IMG/VR virus record: IMGVR_UViG_3300008108_000087
Span: 17,529 to 81,528 of that record
Strand: one strand, 5' to 3'
Origin: a virus
DNA: 64,000 bases
Shown: one piece after another, positions 1-7,950 of the stretch
Position numbering within the stretch: the stretch's first letter is position 1
How the letters are laid out: each line of letters opens with the position of its first letter
Notes under the pieces: model-generated
The model's database searches: none
Told to the model about the DNA's origin: nothing
Seen by the model: the letters and a program-made list of their open reading frames with translations, nothing else
Position numbers and translations under genes: made by a program

Positions 1-83
1 TGATTAAAATGCTCCATACAGAAGAATTCTAAGTCTTCGTGGTCTTCAAATGATCCGTAAATGAAAAGGATATATGATTTCAT
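1..83 (-). CDS. Unknown small protein, N-terminal 27 codons only
   Basis: An ATG at 81-83 opens a reading frame that runs off the left edge of the window with no stop. It begins Met-Lys-Ser-Tyr-Ile-Leu-Phe-Ile-Tyr-Gly-Ser-Phe and turns acidic (Glu-Asp-His-Glu-Asp). The start lies about 30 bases after the stop of the gene at 115-762, separated only by a weak hairpin, so it is probably the next gene on the same strand. Only the N-terminus is visible and I do not recognise a family. It could be a chance ORF, but its spacing and strand fit the tightly packed neighbours. Confidence 0.5.
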   Translation of the reverse strand, partial: MKSYILFIYGSFEDHEDLEFFCMEHFN

Positions 84-101
84 AAAAAGATAAGCAATAA
101 A

Positions 102-123
102 AAAAGAAATAGTTTTATTTCTT
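102..123 (-). terminator. Weak hairpin at the end of gene 115-762
   Basis: On the minus strand an 8-base stem (AAGAAATA / TATTTCTT) with a 4-base loop is followed by a short T tract, and it overlaps the TAA stop of gene 115-762. The stem is pure A/T with two G-C pairs, so termination may be inefficient. Confidence 0.35.
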
Positions 124-762
124 TTTCTTTAGATTTATTTTCCAATATACACCGCCACCGATGTATGGTTGGAATTCGCCACTTAAACCGTTTACAACCG
201 TATTGTTAACGCCAGTCGACACTTTGTATAATCTATCGCTTTTATCTTTTAAAATCAACCCTAAACCCATAAGCCTAACCACATTTGGTTTGTCAAAATT
301 GGCATCAAACCCAAAGAATAGTTGTGTTTTCTTCGGTTCTGGGGTGTAAATTGTATCTTTAATTACTTTTTGTTTAACTTTTGCATCAAAAGACCTAGAC
401 AAAACTTTATTTTGACTAATTGTCTCGTTTAATGCTATGGTACCCAATCCATTAGGTAGTGTTAAGGTTTCTTTAACCTCATTTTTCACATAAAAATCTT
501 TAAGAATAGCTGCGGTATCAACCGGCATAAGCAGTGTATCGTGAATCGGGTATGGTATTTGAACCTCGTAAGGTACCTCGACTTCAACCTCAACCAGTGA
601 ATCAACCATTAAGGTATCATGCACTGGATAAGGTATTGAGTCAATTATTTGATGATACTTAGTTCTGTTTGGCATAATACCCCTTGGATTTACTGCAACA
701 ATTACAGTTGAAGCTAATAATAGCAGAATAATTATGTTTCTAACGTCTAAGTATTTTTTCAT
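115..762 (-). CDS. Membrane-anchored protein of unknown function
   Basis: A 215-residue protein with a short cytoplasmic start (MKKYLDVRN) and one hydrophobic helix at about residues 10-25. A Val/Glu/Pro-rich stretch with repeated His-Asp-Thr-Leu motifs follows (about 35-80). The C-terminal half reads like beta structure (LFFGFDANF, then YIGGGVYWKI) and ends in Lys4. One TM helix plus a long extracytoplasmic part suggests an inner-membrane-anchored periplasmic protein. It is the last gene of a three-gene group with two other membrane/periplasmic coiled-coil proteins and begins two bases after the stop of 765-1181. A lysis or envelope role is plausible from context but is not shown by any motif I can name. 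Confidence 0.75.
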   Translation of the reverse strand: MKKYLDVRNIIILLLLASTVIVAVNPRGIMPNRTKYHQIIDSIPYPVHDTLMVDSLVEVEVEVPYEVQIPYPIHDTLLMPVDTAAILKDFYVKNEVKETLTLPNGLGTIALNETISQNKVLSRSFDAKVKQKVIKDTIYTPEPKKTQLFFGFDANFDKPNVVRLMGLGLILKDKSDRLYKVSTGVNNTVVNGLSGEFQPYIGGGVYWKINLKKKK

Positions 763-764
763 TT

Positions 765-1181
765 TTATTTAATTAATAATGCGGATGTTGCTAATACACC
801 AACAAAAGATCCTACTTTATATAAAAAGGTCTTTCTTCTTTGTCCTTTAAGTTCTTTTAATAAACTTTCTGATTTTTGTCTTTCTAGATTAAATTGCTCA
901 TCTTTTTTAACGATGATCAACTCTAGATTTGATATTTTTTGATCTTTAAGCGTGTCTTTTTCCTTAAAAAGTTTGATCTGATCATCCTTTAGACCGATAA
1001 CTTTATTTAAATCTAACACCTCGGCTTTTGCACCGTCTCCGCTAATGAGATCTTTAATAACCAATTTAGCAACAGGTACTTTTAACGGCACTATTGTATC
1101 AATTTTTGTTATTGTAACGGTCTGTGAAAAACTTTTCGAGGTCAGAAAAATTATAGTTGTTAACAGAATCAATTTTTTCAT
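765..1181 (-). CDS. Secreted coiled-coil protein with C-terminal membrane segment (possible spanin-like)
   Basis: A 138-residue protein. Residues 1-19 form a typical Sec signal peptide ending Ser-Phe-Ser before Gln20, with no lipobox cysteine. Residues about 55-110 are charged and heptad-like (Lys/Glu/Asp/Leu), consistent with a coiled coil. The C-terminus (FLYKVGSFVGVLATSALLIK) is a hydrophobic segment. A periplasmic coiled coil tethered to membrane resembles the layout of phage spanins, but the missing lipidation site argues against a standard outer-membrane spanin. Its first 83 bases overlap the gene at 1099-1443 in another frame, an embedded arrangement also known from Rz/Rz1 pairs. The lysis role is inferred. 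Confidence 0.75.
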   Translation of the reverse strand: MKKLILLTTIIFLTSKSFSQTVTITKIDTIVPLKVPVAKLVIKDLISGDGAKAEVLDLNKVIGLKDDQIKLFKEKDTLKDQKISNLELIIVKKDEQFNLERQKSESLLKELKGQRRKTFLYKVGSFVGVLATSALLIK

Positions 1182-1443
1182 CGGTTTGCTTTTTAATAAT
1201 TGTTATGTTTTTAGTAACGCTGTTGATGTCTCCATCGATGTTATCGATTTCTTTATCGATAGTTAGAATTTGTTGAGTGAGTGCTGTATTGACGTCTTGT
1301 ATAGAATCGATCTCGTTTTGGATTGAATCTATTTTAGCATTATACCCAGCAACATCAGTTCTAATACCTTGTCCCTGAAAAATGCTGTATGCCGCCAAAC
1401 AAGCTATAATACCCAATAAAATGTTTTGCTTGTTTATTTTCAT
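1099..1443 (-). CDS. N-terminally membrane-anchored coiled-coil protein (possible inner-membrane spanin)
   Basis: A 114-residue protein from the ATG at 1441-1443. It has a signal-anchor helix at residues about 8-24 (LLGIIACLAAYSIF), then a long Ile/Asp/Gln/Lys heptad-rich stretch and a C-terminal Lys-Phe-Phe-Thr-Asp-Arg-Tyr motif. An in-frame ATG at 1536 is open, but the sequence between would run through the terminator hairpin at 1471-1491. The 1443 start follows a purine-rich AGGAAAAAGG, so I use it. The 3' end overlaps the next gene by 83 bases. The inner-membrane anchor plus periplasmic coiled coil matches an i-spanin, but this is context and topology only. Confidence 0.75.
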   Translation of the reverse strand: MKINKQNILLGIIACLAAYSIFQGQGIRTDVAGYNAKIDSIQNEIDSIQDVNTALTQQILTIDKEIDNIDGDINSVTKNITIIKKQTDEKIDSVNNYNFSDLEKFFTDRYNNKN

Positions 1444-1458
1444 AAAAATCCTTTTTCC

Positions 1459-1466
1459 TATAAATA
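1459..1466 (-). promoter_or_regulatory. TATTTATA box upstream of 1099-1443
   Basis: Minus-strand TATTTATA ends 15 bases before the ATG and sits directly after the terminator hairpin at 1471-1491. The same octamer recurs upstream of several other gene starts in this window, so I list it as a candidate promoter element. Confidence 0.35.
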
Positions 1467-1467
1467 C

Positions 1468-1491
1468 AAAGAGGTCGCAAAAAGCGACCTC
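1468..1491 (-). terminator. Hairpin terminator after zinc-ribbon protein gene
   Basis: A perfect 8-base stem (GAGGTCGC / GCGACCTC) with a TTTTT loop, followed by TTTGTATTT on the minus strand. The T tract is short but the stem is GC-rich. It lies 27 bases after the stop of 1518-2315. Confidence 0.65.
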
Positions 1492-1517
1492 AAAGCAAGA
1501 CCTTGTGATTAGTTTAT

Positions 1518-2315
1518 TTAGTATTTTGTTCCGCAATGTGGGCAGAACTTATGGTTATCTTTTTTACGTTTTGCGCCACACTCTGTGCAATAAACGACCA
1601 AATCCTCGCTGATAAGAGGCTTTGTAGATAATGGTTTTATTTTCCACCATTGTGTCAAATCTGGGTATGAATTAAATTCCGTATTATCAGATGTGAATTG
1701 TTGGCTTGACGTTGAACCTTTTTCAACCCTACCAGTCTCTAAATTTTGACTCGGCGTTGCCCCACTATTATAAAAAGCGGTAGATGATGTTAGTGTTGAG
1801 TTTATCCCACCGGTATTTGTTGATGTGTAAATAAGGGGAGATCCTGTTGTGTAGGTTATTGTTCCACCATTTAAAAATGTATCACTAGTTCTAGTTGTAT
1901 AACTGTTACCACTAAAAGTAGTTGTTACAAAATTGGTAATTGGCCAAGTATTTGGTGACTTCTGCTTATAAAATTTTATAGTCACGTCACCGTTGTCTTC
2001 TATCGCTTTTTGAACTTCTTTGTTTTGCCCATCAACAAAATAAGTTTGAAAGACAAATTTTCTGGCTTCATTTAAATAGCGTTCTAAAAATACTCTTTCG
2101 GCTGGACGAAGTACAATCCCCGATCCAATAGATTCACCATTTATTTCAATGGTGGCTAGTATTTTCATTTTGTATGGATTATAAAGTTCGATTTCGAACT
2201 CATCACCGTTTTTGAGGTATACGGTGTCTATGTGCTGTTTTAATCTTTGTTTACCCTTGGTAATAAAAGACTGCGGTACAGCAATACCGCTGTTGATTGA
2301 AATTTTTCTATTCAT
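1518..2315 (-). CDS. Conserved phage protein with C-terminal zinc ribbon
   Basis: A 265-residue protein with three parts. Residues about 35-110 form a compact beta domain containing Lys-Asn-Gly-Asp-Glu-Phe-Glu-Ile-Glu-Leu-Tyr-Asn-Pro and a Leu-Arg-Pro-Ala-Glu-Arg-Val-Phe-Leu-Glu-Arg stretch, a combination I associate with conserved proteins of large phages. Residues about 135-215 are Ser/Thr/Gly/Asn-rich and low in complexity, probably flexible or virion-exposed. Residues 243-265 hold two CxxC pairs (CTEC and CPHC) that would bind one zinc ion. The ATG follows AAGGAAA closely. A virion or scaffold role is possible, but no catalytic motif is seen. Confidence 0.8.
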   Translation of the reverse strand: MNRKISINSGIAVPQSFITKGKQRLKQHIDTVYLKNGDEFEIELYNPYKMKILATIEINGESIGSGIVLRPAERVFLERYLNEARKFVFQTYFVDGQNKEVQKAIEDNGDVTIKFYKQKSPNTWPITNFVTTTFSGNSYTTRTSDTFLNGGTITYTTGSPLIYTSTNTGGINSTLTSSTAFYNSGATPSQNLETGRVEKGSTSSQQFTSDNTEFNSYPDLTQWWKIKPLSTKPLISEDLVVYCTECGAKRKKDNHKFCPHCGTKY

Positions 2316-2437
2316 TTTCCTTATATTTTTTTTGTATTTGAATCCGAATTTGCTGGTATCAATTCCAACTCTAATGCCTCAAGGACACTTCCGATTCAAC
2401 CACAAGGTCTAATATTAAATATAAGGAAAATTTTTAA
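2316..2437 (-). promoter_or_regulatory. Structured 5' leader of the zinc-ribbon gene
   Basis: This 122-base gap between a terminator and the next start is richer in G/C than its surroundings. On the minus strand a perfect 7-base pair TTGAATC / GATTCAA encloses about 45 bases, and a 4-base pair TTGG / CCAG sits inside. The flanks carry a 15-base inverted repeat: 2314-2328 and 2416-2430 read ATTTTCCTTATATTT and its complement, and the copy at the start holds the likely ribosome-binding purines. This could be a folded leader or a small RNA, and no known class is recognised. Confidence 0.3.
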
Positions 2438-2439
2438 AT

Positions 2440-2466
2440 AAAAAAAGGGAAGTCAAAAAACTTCCC
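2440..2466 (-). terminator. Terminator after clpP-like gene
   Basis: A perfect stem GGGAAGT / ACTTCCC with a 6-base loop is followed by seven T residues on the minus strand, 22 bases after the stop of 2489-3154. Confidence 0.85.
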
Positions 2467-2488
2467 ATTTTAAACACTAACCACTAAT

Positions 2489-3154
2489 TTATTTTTTCTT
2501 TTTGACTATTTCATCAATAATCCCATAAGCCAATGCATCATCAGCAGAAAGCCACAGATCTCTAGAAGCATCTTGCATTACTTGTTTTCCGTCTTTGTCA
2601 CAATACCCACCTAACAAATCAAAAAGCAAATTATTAAGCTTCTCCCATTCAATCATATCGATTTTCGCATCTTGAATGTTCCCATGGAATCCTCCACTAG
2701 ACTGGTGTAACATTGTACGTGAAAATCTAAGTGACCCTCTTTTACCTTTTGTACCAGCACCTAAAAGGATTGATCCCATAGATGCAGCCATCCCAGTATT
2801 AATTGTTCTGATATCTGAATTAATGTATTCCATAACATCAACCATAGATAAACCAGATTTTACTGAACCACCCGGACTATCAATATGCATTGTGATATCA
2901 TTGTTATCTAGACTATCTAAGAACATTAATTGCGCTTGAACAATTGTTGACATATGATCATTTACTTCACCAGCGACCCAAATGATTCTTTCCATCATAA
3001 GTCTACTGAACACATCCATCACAGTAACATTAAGGGACCTCTCCTCAAGAATATATGGTGTCAAACTATTTTCAATGTTTTTGTTAAAACGATGTAAATC
3101 TAATGAACCAATACCTCTGTCTTTCGCATAAAGACTAAAATCTTTTGTAATCAT
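2489..3154 (-). CDS. clpP: ClpP-family serine protease
   Basis: A 221-residue serine peptidase of the ClpP fold. The strand-turn motif HIDSPGGSV at about 90-98 forms the oxyanion region. Gly-Met-Ala-Ala-Ser-Met-Gly-Ser at 121-128 puts the nucleophile at Ser125. Met-Leu-His-Gln at 148-151 gives His150, and Asp199 fits the third catalytic position. The N-terminal ~45 residues are longer than in bacterial ClpP and may be a propeptide. Large phages use such proteases either with a host or phage ATPase or for head maturation. No ClpX-type ATPase or capsid gene lies next to it, so its substrate cannot be judged from context. It forms its own unit with a terminator downstream. Confidence 0.92.
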   Translation of the reverse strand: MITKDFSLYAKDRGIGSLDLHRFNKNIENSLTPYILEERSLNVTVMDVFSRLMMERIIWVAGEVNDHMSTIVQAQLMFLDSLDNNDITMHIDSPGGSVKSGLSMVDVMEYINSDIRTINTGMAASMGSILLGAGTKGKRGSLRFSRTMLHQSSGGFHGNIQDAKIDMIEWEKLNNLLFDLLGGYCDKDGKQVMQDASRDLWLSADDALAYGIIDEIVKKKK

Positions 3155-3197
3155 AATTCTTTGTTGTTTAATACAAATATAAATAAAATTTGTGGTA

Positions 3198-5531
3198 TTA
3201 AGAAATTTTTGTTGTTACATAATCAATAGACGAGACATTCTCTTCTTTTTTGATCATAATCAAATTGTCAGACCAGTTTCTGATCAATGGATTGTGCGAT
3301 ATTACAAAAATATGCTCGAAATAGTTTTTAATTTTCTTAAAGAATTCACCAACCATCTCCAAGTTCTCATCAGCTATTTTACCAAACACTTCATCCATAA
3401 CAACAATATTTGGTTTTGGTAATGATGATACTTTTGTAAGTACACTTCTTAATGCTAAAGAAGATATTGTTCTTTCATACCCAGAACCAGCATTTAATGG
3501 CTTAACAACTCTAGTTTCAGAATCAATCATAATAAACTCTAATTCGTTCTTATCGTTTATATTTAATTCTAAAACAAAGTAGCAACTGTCAGAAAGTAAT
3601 CTACTCAATTCTTGATTAATAAGTGGTATCATGTTTTTCAAAATTGTTTTTGAAATACCATTTTTACCATAAGTCATCAAATAAACCTTAAATACACCTT
3701 GAAGTTCTTCCTCTGCTTTAATCTTTGTTATCAATTCGTTGTAGGTTTTAATTTTATCCTCCATCGTCGTGATATTGATTTTGTTTCTTTCAATTGTTGA
3801 ATTCGAAACACGGATATCAGCATTTACAGTTTCCAATCTAGTTCTTAACGAAAGAAGTTCGGCATCTATTTTTTGATTCTCATCAAGCTTCTTTTTATTA
3901 TTCTCGTAATTATCTAGCTTAGTTTGTTTAACATTAATCTCCAAATCTTTTTGATCTACTTCAAGCTCGTATCTTGCTTTACGCAGTTTATTTCTTTCGT
4001 AGTTATCAAACTCAGATTTAAGGGAATCAAATCCATCCGATTGTACTTTTAATTCATCAAGTTCTTTTTGATTTGAATCAACTTGAGAACTAATTTCTTT
4101 AATCTCTTTCTTTAAACTTTCAATCTCATCTGTATGATCAACTTCGTCTAAGGCTCTCTTACAGGTTGGACATATCTTTCCCTCTTCAAGTTGTTTTATT
4201 AACTTTTCTTTTTCACCTTTAGTGTGCTTACACGCAACAATAACCGAATACACATCACCCATTTTTTCTTTTAGGTCTTTGTGTTCATCTTCGCTGTAAT
4301 ATTTGGATGGTTCTTTCACATCTACAGCTTCTGCGTTTCTTTTGCTTGTTGCTTTTTGTGTGTTTAATTCTTCGATCTCTCGTTGAAGTGCAACGGGATT
4401 CGTTTTAATTAGTTCCTGATCAATATCATTTGATCTCAAGCCAAGAATATAGTCTCTTCTATCCTCCAATTCTTTTAACTTATTACCATAGTCGGTTAAA
4501 AGATTTGTATGCTCAAAGATTTGATCTTTAGAATTTTCAATGCTTTCATTACTAGCTTCAATATCAGCTTCTAATTGTGCGATATTATGAGTATTGCTAA
4601 TTAATTTTCTAGACCAATCATTATAGATTTCTTTACAAATCTCTTCCTTTTGCTTTAGATTTTCTAAACCCAAAAACTTAGTTAAGATTTGACCTCTCGC
4701 TGTTGGCTTAGATTCAATTAATTCTTCTAGATTATAACCAGTAGTTAAAATTGTAGAAAGAAAATCTTCTTGCGTTCCGATCGCTGATTCAATAAACGTC
4801 TCAGTTTCTCTTCTTTGTTCTCCTGTTAAATTCTCAAGTTCACCATCTTCCTTTTCTTTATAGAATTCTAATTCGCTTTTTACAGAGTATTCGCCGGATC
4901 TACCTTTCTTTCTGGTTAATGTTCTGGAGATAACATAATTTTCTCCATCAATTGTTATATGTCCTTTTACAACAACTTCATCTTCGTCGGTAAATTTATT
5001 GAAAACCTCGCCGTTTGTTTTTGTTTTAGTTGTTGTATTAAAGAATAAAAACATTAATAGATCAACACTTGAAGTTGACTTACCACCAAAGTTTCTAGGA
5101 TTTGATTCAATAACACTAATACCATTCAATTCGGTAAAATCAATACTGTTGTTTTTACCAAAAGAAAGAAAGTTTGAGAACTCAACTTTCTTAATAAACC
5201 ATTTATTGTATCTTACTTTATTCTCATTGATTTTATCTATTTGAGAATTAACACGATTGTCTAATCTATCTAACAGCTCCCACTTAACATTAACCTTATT
5301 TTCGGTTAGAAAATCTTTCATTAACGTTTTTTGGTACTGATGGTCTAATATACTATCAGTAACCTCTAGAGTCTTCAGCTTTGTATTTTGCTTCTGACTT
5401 AAGGTTTTTGTAACAACTTGTACATGTGTTGTGTTGTACTTATTTTGAAAGTACGTTTTAACACGTTTAATTCTTTCTGGGGTAAAGTTCTCAGCAACGT
5501 CTTCCCACTCAACTTTAATAAAAGGATTCAT
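3198..5531 (-). CDS. gp46/SbcC/Rad50-like recombination ATPase
   Basis: A 777-residue SMC-like ATPase, partner of the gp47-like nuclease at 6371-7186 in processing DNA ends for recombination-dependent replication. The ABC head starts near residue 110. The P-loop (NPRNFGGKST) lies at about 144-153. Long coiled coils flank a zinc hook with CPTC at 454-457. A C-terminal Walker B (VVMDEVFGKI) lies near 710 and the switch His follows in VISHNPLI. About 110 residues of charged sequence precede the head, whereas T4 gp46 and SbcC begin with it. The start is supported by gene spacing but the extension could include a misassigned start. ClpP follows 43 bases downstream. Confidence 0.92.
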   Translation of the reverse strand: MNPFIKVEWEDVAENFTPERIKRVKTYFQNKYNTTHVQVVTKTLSQKQNTKLKTLEVTDSILDHQYQKTLMKDFLTENKVNVKWELLDRLDNRVNSQIDKINENKVRYNKWFIKKVEFSNFLSFGKNNSIDFTELNGISVIESNPRNFGGKSTSSVDLLMFLFFNTTTKTKTNGEVFNKFTDEDEVVVKGHITIDGENYVISRTLTRKKGRSGEYSVKSELEFYKEKEDGELENLTGEQRRETETFIESAIGTQEDFLSTILTTGYNLEELIESKPTARGQILTKFLGLENLKQKEEICKEIYNDWSRKLISNTHNIAQLEADIEASNESIENSKDQIFEHTNLLTDYGNKLKELEDRRDYILGLRSNDIDQELIKTNPVALQREIEELNTQKATSKRNAEAVDVKEPSKYYSEDEHKDLKEKMGDVYSVIVACKHTKGEKEKLIKQLEEGKICPTCKRALDEVDHTDEIESLKKEIKEISSQVDSNQKELDELKVQSDGFDSLKSEFDNYERNKLRKARYELEVDQKDLEINVKQTKLDNYENNKKKLDENQKIDAELLSLRTRLETVNADIRVSNSTIERNKINITTMEDKIKTYNELITKIKAEEELQGVFKVYLMTYGKNGISKTILKNMIPLINQELSRLLSDSCYFVLELNINDKNELEFIMIDSETRVVKPLNAGSGYERTISSLALRSVLTKVSSLPKPNIVVMDEVFGKIADENLEMVGEFFKKIKNYFEHIFVISHNPLIRNWSDNLIMIKKEENVSSIDYVTTKIS

Positions 5532-5576
5532 ATCTGTTAAAGATAATGTTTTTGTTTTGAAATTAAAAATTTTCTT

Positions 5577-5891
5577 TTACTTAATTCTACTTTCTTCAAA
5601 AAATTCTATGACACCATTAATTGCCCAAACGATTCCGCAGGTAAACATACCATCGAAGAAAACACCAAATAGCCAATTAACATCTAGAAATTTTTCAGTT
5701 AATCCACCCAAAAGAATTGACATAAAGAAACCAACCCAAGTAGATGTACACATCATGCAGCTAATTAGATCACCAAAGAATTTAGATTTCTTTTTAATCC
5801 AAGCTCGTTGGTTTTCAAAAATTGATCCGTAAACTAAAATAGTGGTCATACCGTAACCCATAAATGCCCACAAGATTAAAACTGATACCAT
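5577..5891 (-). CDS. Small membrane protein (DUF1360-like)
   Basis: A 104-residue protein with an N-terminal hydrophobic segment (about 3-20), a basic loop (QRAWIKKKSKF), then Cys-Met-Met-Cys followed by TSTWVGFFMSILLGG and a third hydrophobic stretch at about 80-97. Two to three membrane helices with a CxxC at the mouth of a helix resemble small DUF1360-type membrane proteins seen in phages. No function is known to me. It sits between the gp46-like and the repeat-protein genes. Confidence 0.7.
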   Translation of the reverse strand: MVSVLILWAFMGYGMTTILVYGSIFENQRAWIKKKSKFFGDLISCMMCTSTWVGFFMSILLGGLTEKFLDVNWLFGVFFDGMFTCGIVWAINGVIEFFEESRIK

Positions 5892-5901
5892 AATTTAAAT
5901 T

Positions 5902-6402
5902 TTATTCGTCATATAGATTATTCAAGTCGCTACCCTTTAGATATTTCGCTTTATTCATTTTTTCTAAAGCGGTTGTTATCTTGGTTAGTTCGTCTTTTAA
6001 TTTATCATTTTCCAGCTTTAAAGCTTTAACTTCATCATCATTAACAACCACCTTTTCAATAGGTACTTCTTTAATTACTTCTTTGATGATTACTTGTTTT
6101 TCGCCTTTAACTTGTACTGGAACTTCTTTAATTACCTCAACAATTTTCTCAACAGGAACCTCTTTAATTATTTCAACTGTTTTTATAACTTCAACAATCT
6201 TTTCAACAGGAACTTCCTTAATCACTTCTTTGATTACCTCTACTTCTTTTCCTTTTGCTGTTGTTGGTGTTTCACCATATTTTTCTATGGTGAATCCTCT
6301 TTGAAATATTTTTTTAGCTGTTCCTTCGATGTCTGTAATATTGTTAAGCTCACAATACCTTACAAATTCATCATCCAGCGTTAACGAGTTCTTCTTTTTC
6401 AT
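5902..6402 (-). CDS. Protein with Val-Pro-Glu-Lys repeats and coiled coil
   Basis: A 166-residue protein. Residues about 1-45 are globular (MKKKNSLTLDDEFVRYCELN). Residues about 50-118 are a tandem repeat built on Lys-Glu-Val-Pro-Val-Glu-Lys-Ile-Val-Glu-Val-Ile. The rest is a Lys/Glu/Leu coiled coil. Such repeats form extended, rod-like spacers in other proteins, so this may be a linker or structural adaptor. It overlaps the 3' end of the gp47-like gene by 32 bases, suggesting translational coupling. The N-terminus could be a small DNA- or protein-binding domain but I do not recognise it. Confidence 0.7.
   Translation of the reverse strand: MKKKNSLTLDDEFVRYCELNNITDIEGTAKKIFQRGFTIEKYGETPTTAKGKEVEVIKEVIKEVPVEKIVEVIKTVEIIKEVPVEKIVEVIKEVPVQVKGEKQVIIKEVIKEVPIEKVVVNDDEVKALKLENDKLKDELTKITTALEKMNKAKYLKGSDLNNLYDE
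6060..6250 (-). repeat. In-gene tandem repeat coding KEVPVEKIVEVI units
   Basis: Imperfect direct repeats with segments resembling GTTGAAAAGATTGTTGAAG on the coding strand encode four to five copies of a Val/Ile/Glu/Lys/Pro unit of variable length. Copy number may vary by slippage. Confidence 0.6.
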
Positions 6403-7186
6403 CTTGAATATCGTTTATATCTGAAATGGTGAAATGCATATATGGTTGATTATTTGGCAAATCAAAGAAATCATACTTTTTTGTCACCATATCAAATATC
6501 CCATAACCATGATGTTTAACTGTTTCACCAAAGTTTTGTTGAATAAGAGAACCAATCATAACCGCTAATCCACCACCAGGTAATTTAAATGTTTGTCTTT
6601 TATGAATATCACCACATAAAAGTAAATCTAATCCAACAAAGTTTAAACGATCATACCCATCTTCAAATTTAAAGCCAAGATCTGTTGACATACCTTGTAT
6701 TGGTCCGTGAAACAAACCAATTTTATAACGACCGTCTGCTTTAAAATCTGGTCTTTCATTGTGTTGGTACAATGAATATACAACCCAATCAACATCTTCA
6801 TCTTCATACACACCTTTGTCTTTTAGATAAACAATATTTTTATTGTCTATTAATTCTACAACCGGTGTTATACTATCTAATCGTTGCATATTATTTTCTA
6901 AGAAATCGTGGTTTCCCGGAATAATAACAACCTTACCATAACTAGAAAGTTTATTTAAAAACCAACTGGTTAACATTAGTTGTTCGTTTGAAATATTGAT
7001 TTTCTGATGTGCAATATCGCCAGCAATAACAATACGAATCTCATCCCATTTAACACCTTCAGATGTCCATTGTGCACTATGTTCTCTAATTTCTTCAATT
7101 AGCTTTTCAAATTGCTCTTTATACAAATCATGTAATTGAATTGTTCTGATGTGTAAATCTGCAATGTGTACAATTTTTTTAATCAT
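6371..7186 (-). CDS. gp47/SbcD/Mre11-like nuclease
   Basis: A 271-residue metallophosphoesterase. It shows the five conserved motifs in order: Ala-Asp-Leu-His at 9-12, Ala-Gly-Asp-Ile-Ala-His near 54-59, Gly-Asn-His-Asp near 96-99, His-Gly-Pro near 159 and Cys-Gly-Asp-Ile-His near 191-195. These bind two metal ions in Mre11-type nucleases. It is short, lacking the C-terminal capping region of SbcD, as in T4 gp47. It should act with the gp46-like ATPase at 3198-5531. It follows a RecB-like nuclease gene by one base. Confidence 0.93.
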   Translation of the reverse strand: MIKKIVHIADLHIRTIQLHDLYKEQFEKLIEEIREHSAQWTSEGVKWDEIRIVIAGDIAHQKINISNEQLMLTSWFLNKLSSYGKVVIIPGNHDFLENNMQRLDSITPVVELIDNKNIVYLKDKGVYEDEDVDWVVYSLYQHNERPDFKADGRYKIGLFHGPIQGMSTDLGFKFEDGYDRLNFVGLDLLLCGDIHKRQTFKLPGGGLAVMIGSLIQQNFGETVKHHGYGIFDMVTKKYDFFDLPNNQPYMHFTISDINDIQDEKEELVNAG

Positions 7187-7187
7187 T

Positions 7188-7949
7188 TTATTTTGAGTTT
7201 AACATGTCGATAATCTCTTTTCTCATGTCTGCACATTTGAAAACTTTGTAATTGTCATTACCTTCAAAAAACCAAACGAAATATAGATCCCCTATCTTTA
7301 AGTTTGTGTTCTTTTCGATAATATATTTGTATAGACTTGTTTGAAGACTATATGTATTATATTCACATTCATCTAAATGTGAGATTGGTCTTTTAAATCT
7401 ATTTCCATAATCACTCTTCATGTTTATGGCTTTGTTTGTTTTCCAGTCCCAGATTTGAATCTGATTGCTTTTCTTGTTCCAGAATAGTTGGTCTACCATT
7501 CCACATATACCTAATTCAGCATCGCCAATTACAAATTCGCTTTTTAAAGGTATTAAATTTGCTTTACTATCGTTATAGAATCTATCAAATAGTTTTACAC
7601 ATTTGTCATATGCTGGTTTAACAATGTCTTCACCAAACCTGTTAACAGCTGGTGACGAATCGTATGGAAATATTTTATTATTCCAATGGTTTTCAGCATA
7701 ATCATGCACTGCGCTTCCTTTGATGGTGCTATAATCTCTTTTGTGATCCCATTCGGCTAATACCTCTTCTTTAACAAGACCGTGTTTATTTGCATATCTT
7801 TCAGCTTGACCATCGCTGTCAAATTTGTTTTTAAACTTTCCAATAAAAGTGGTGGCAGATGTTAATAATTGATCTTCAATATAATAGTGATGTGGTTCAT
7901 CATGATATTTGATGTGATCAAACTTGTTTAATTCTAATAGTAAATCCAT
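7188..7949 (-). CDS. PD-(D/E)XK nuclease, RecB/Cas4-type fold
   Basis: A 253-residue protein with the motif set of RecB-like exonucleases: His82 in Gly-Ser-Ala-Val-His, Glu138, Asp153 in Gly-Met-Val-Asp, and Asp168-Trp-Lys170-Thr-Asn-Lys. These residues form the single metal site of the PD-(D/E)XK fold. No Cys cluster for a 4Fe-4S centre is seen, unlike Cas4/AddB. It lies between primase and gp47-like nuclease with one-base gaps, so a role in phage recombination or host DNA degradation is likely. Confidence 0.82.
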   Translation of the reverse strand: MDLLLELNKFDHIKYHDEPHHYYIEDQLLTSATTFIGKFKNKFDSDGQAERYANKHGLVKEEVLAEWDHKRDYSTIKGSAVHDYAENHWNNKIFPYDSSPAVNRFGEDIVKPAYDKCVKLFDRFYNDSKANLIPLKSEFVIGDAELGICGMVDQLFWNKKSNQIQIWDWKTNKAINMKSDYGNRFKRPISHLDECEYNTYSLQTSLYKYIIEKNTNLKIGDLYFVWFFEGNDNYKVFKCADMRKEIIDMLNSK

Positions 7950-7950
7950 A

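Noticed and set aside
1099-1536. A longer version of the membrane coiled-coil gene beginning at 1536.
   Set aside because: It would read through a GC-rich terminator hairpin and place unrelated sequence before the membrane anchor.
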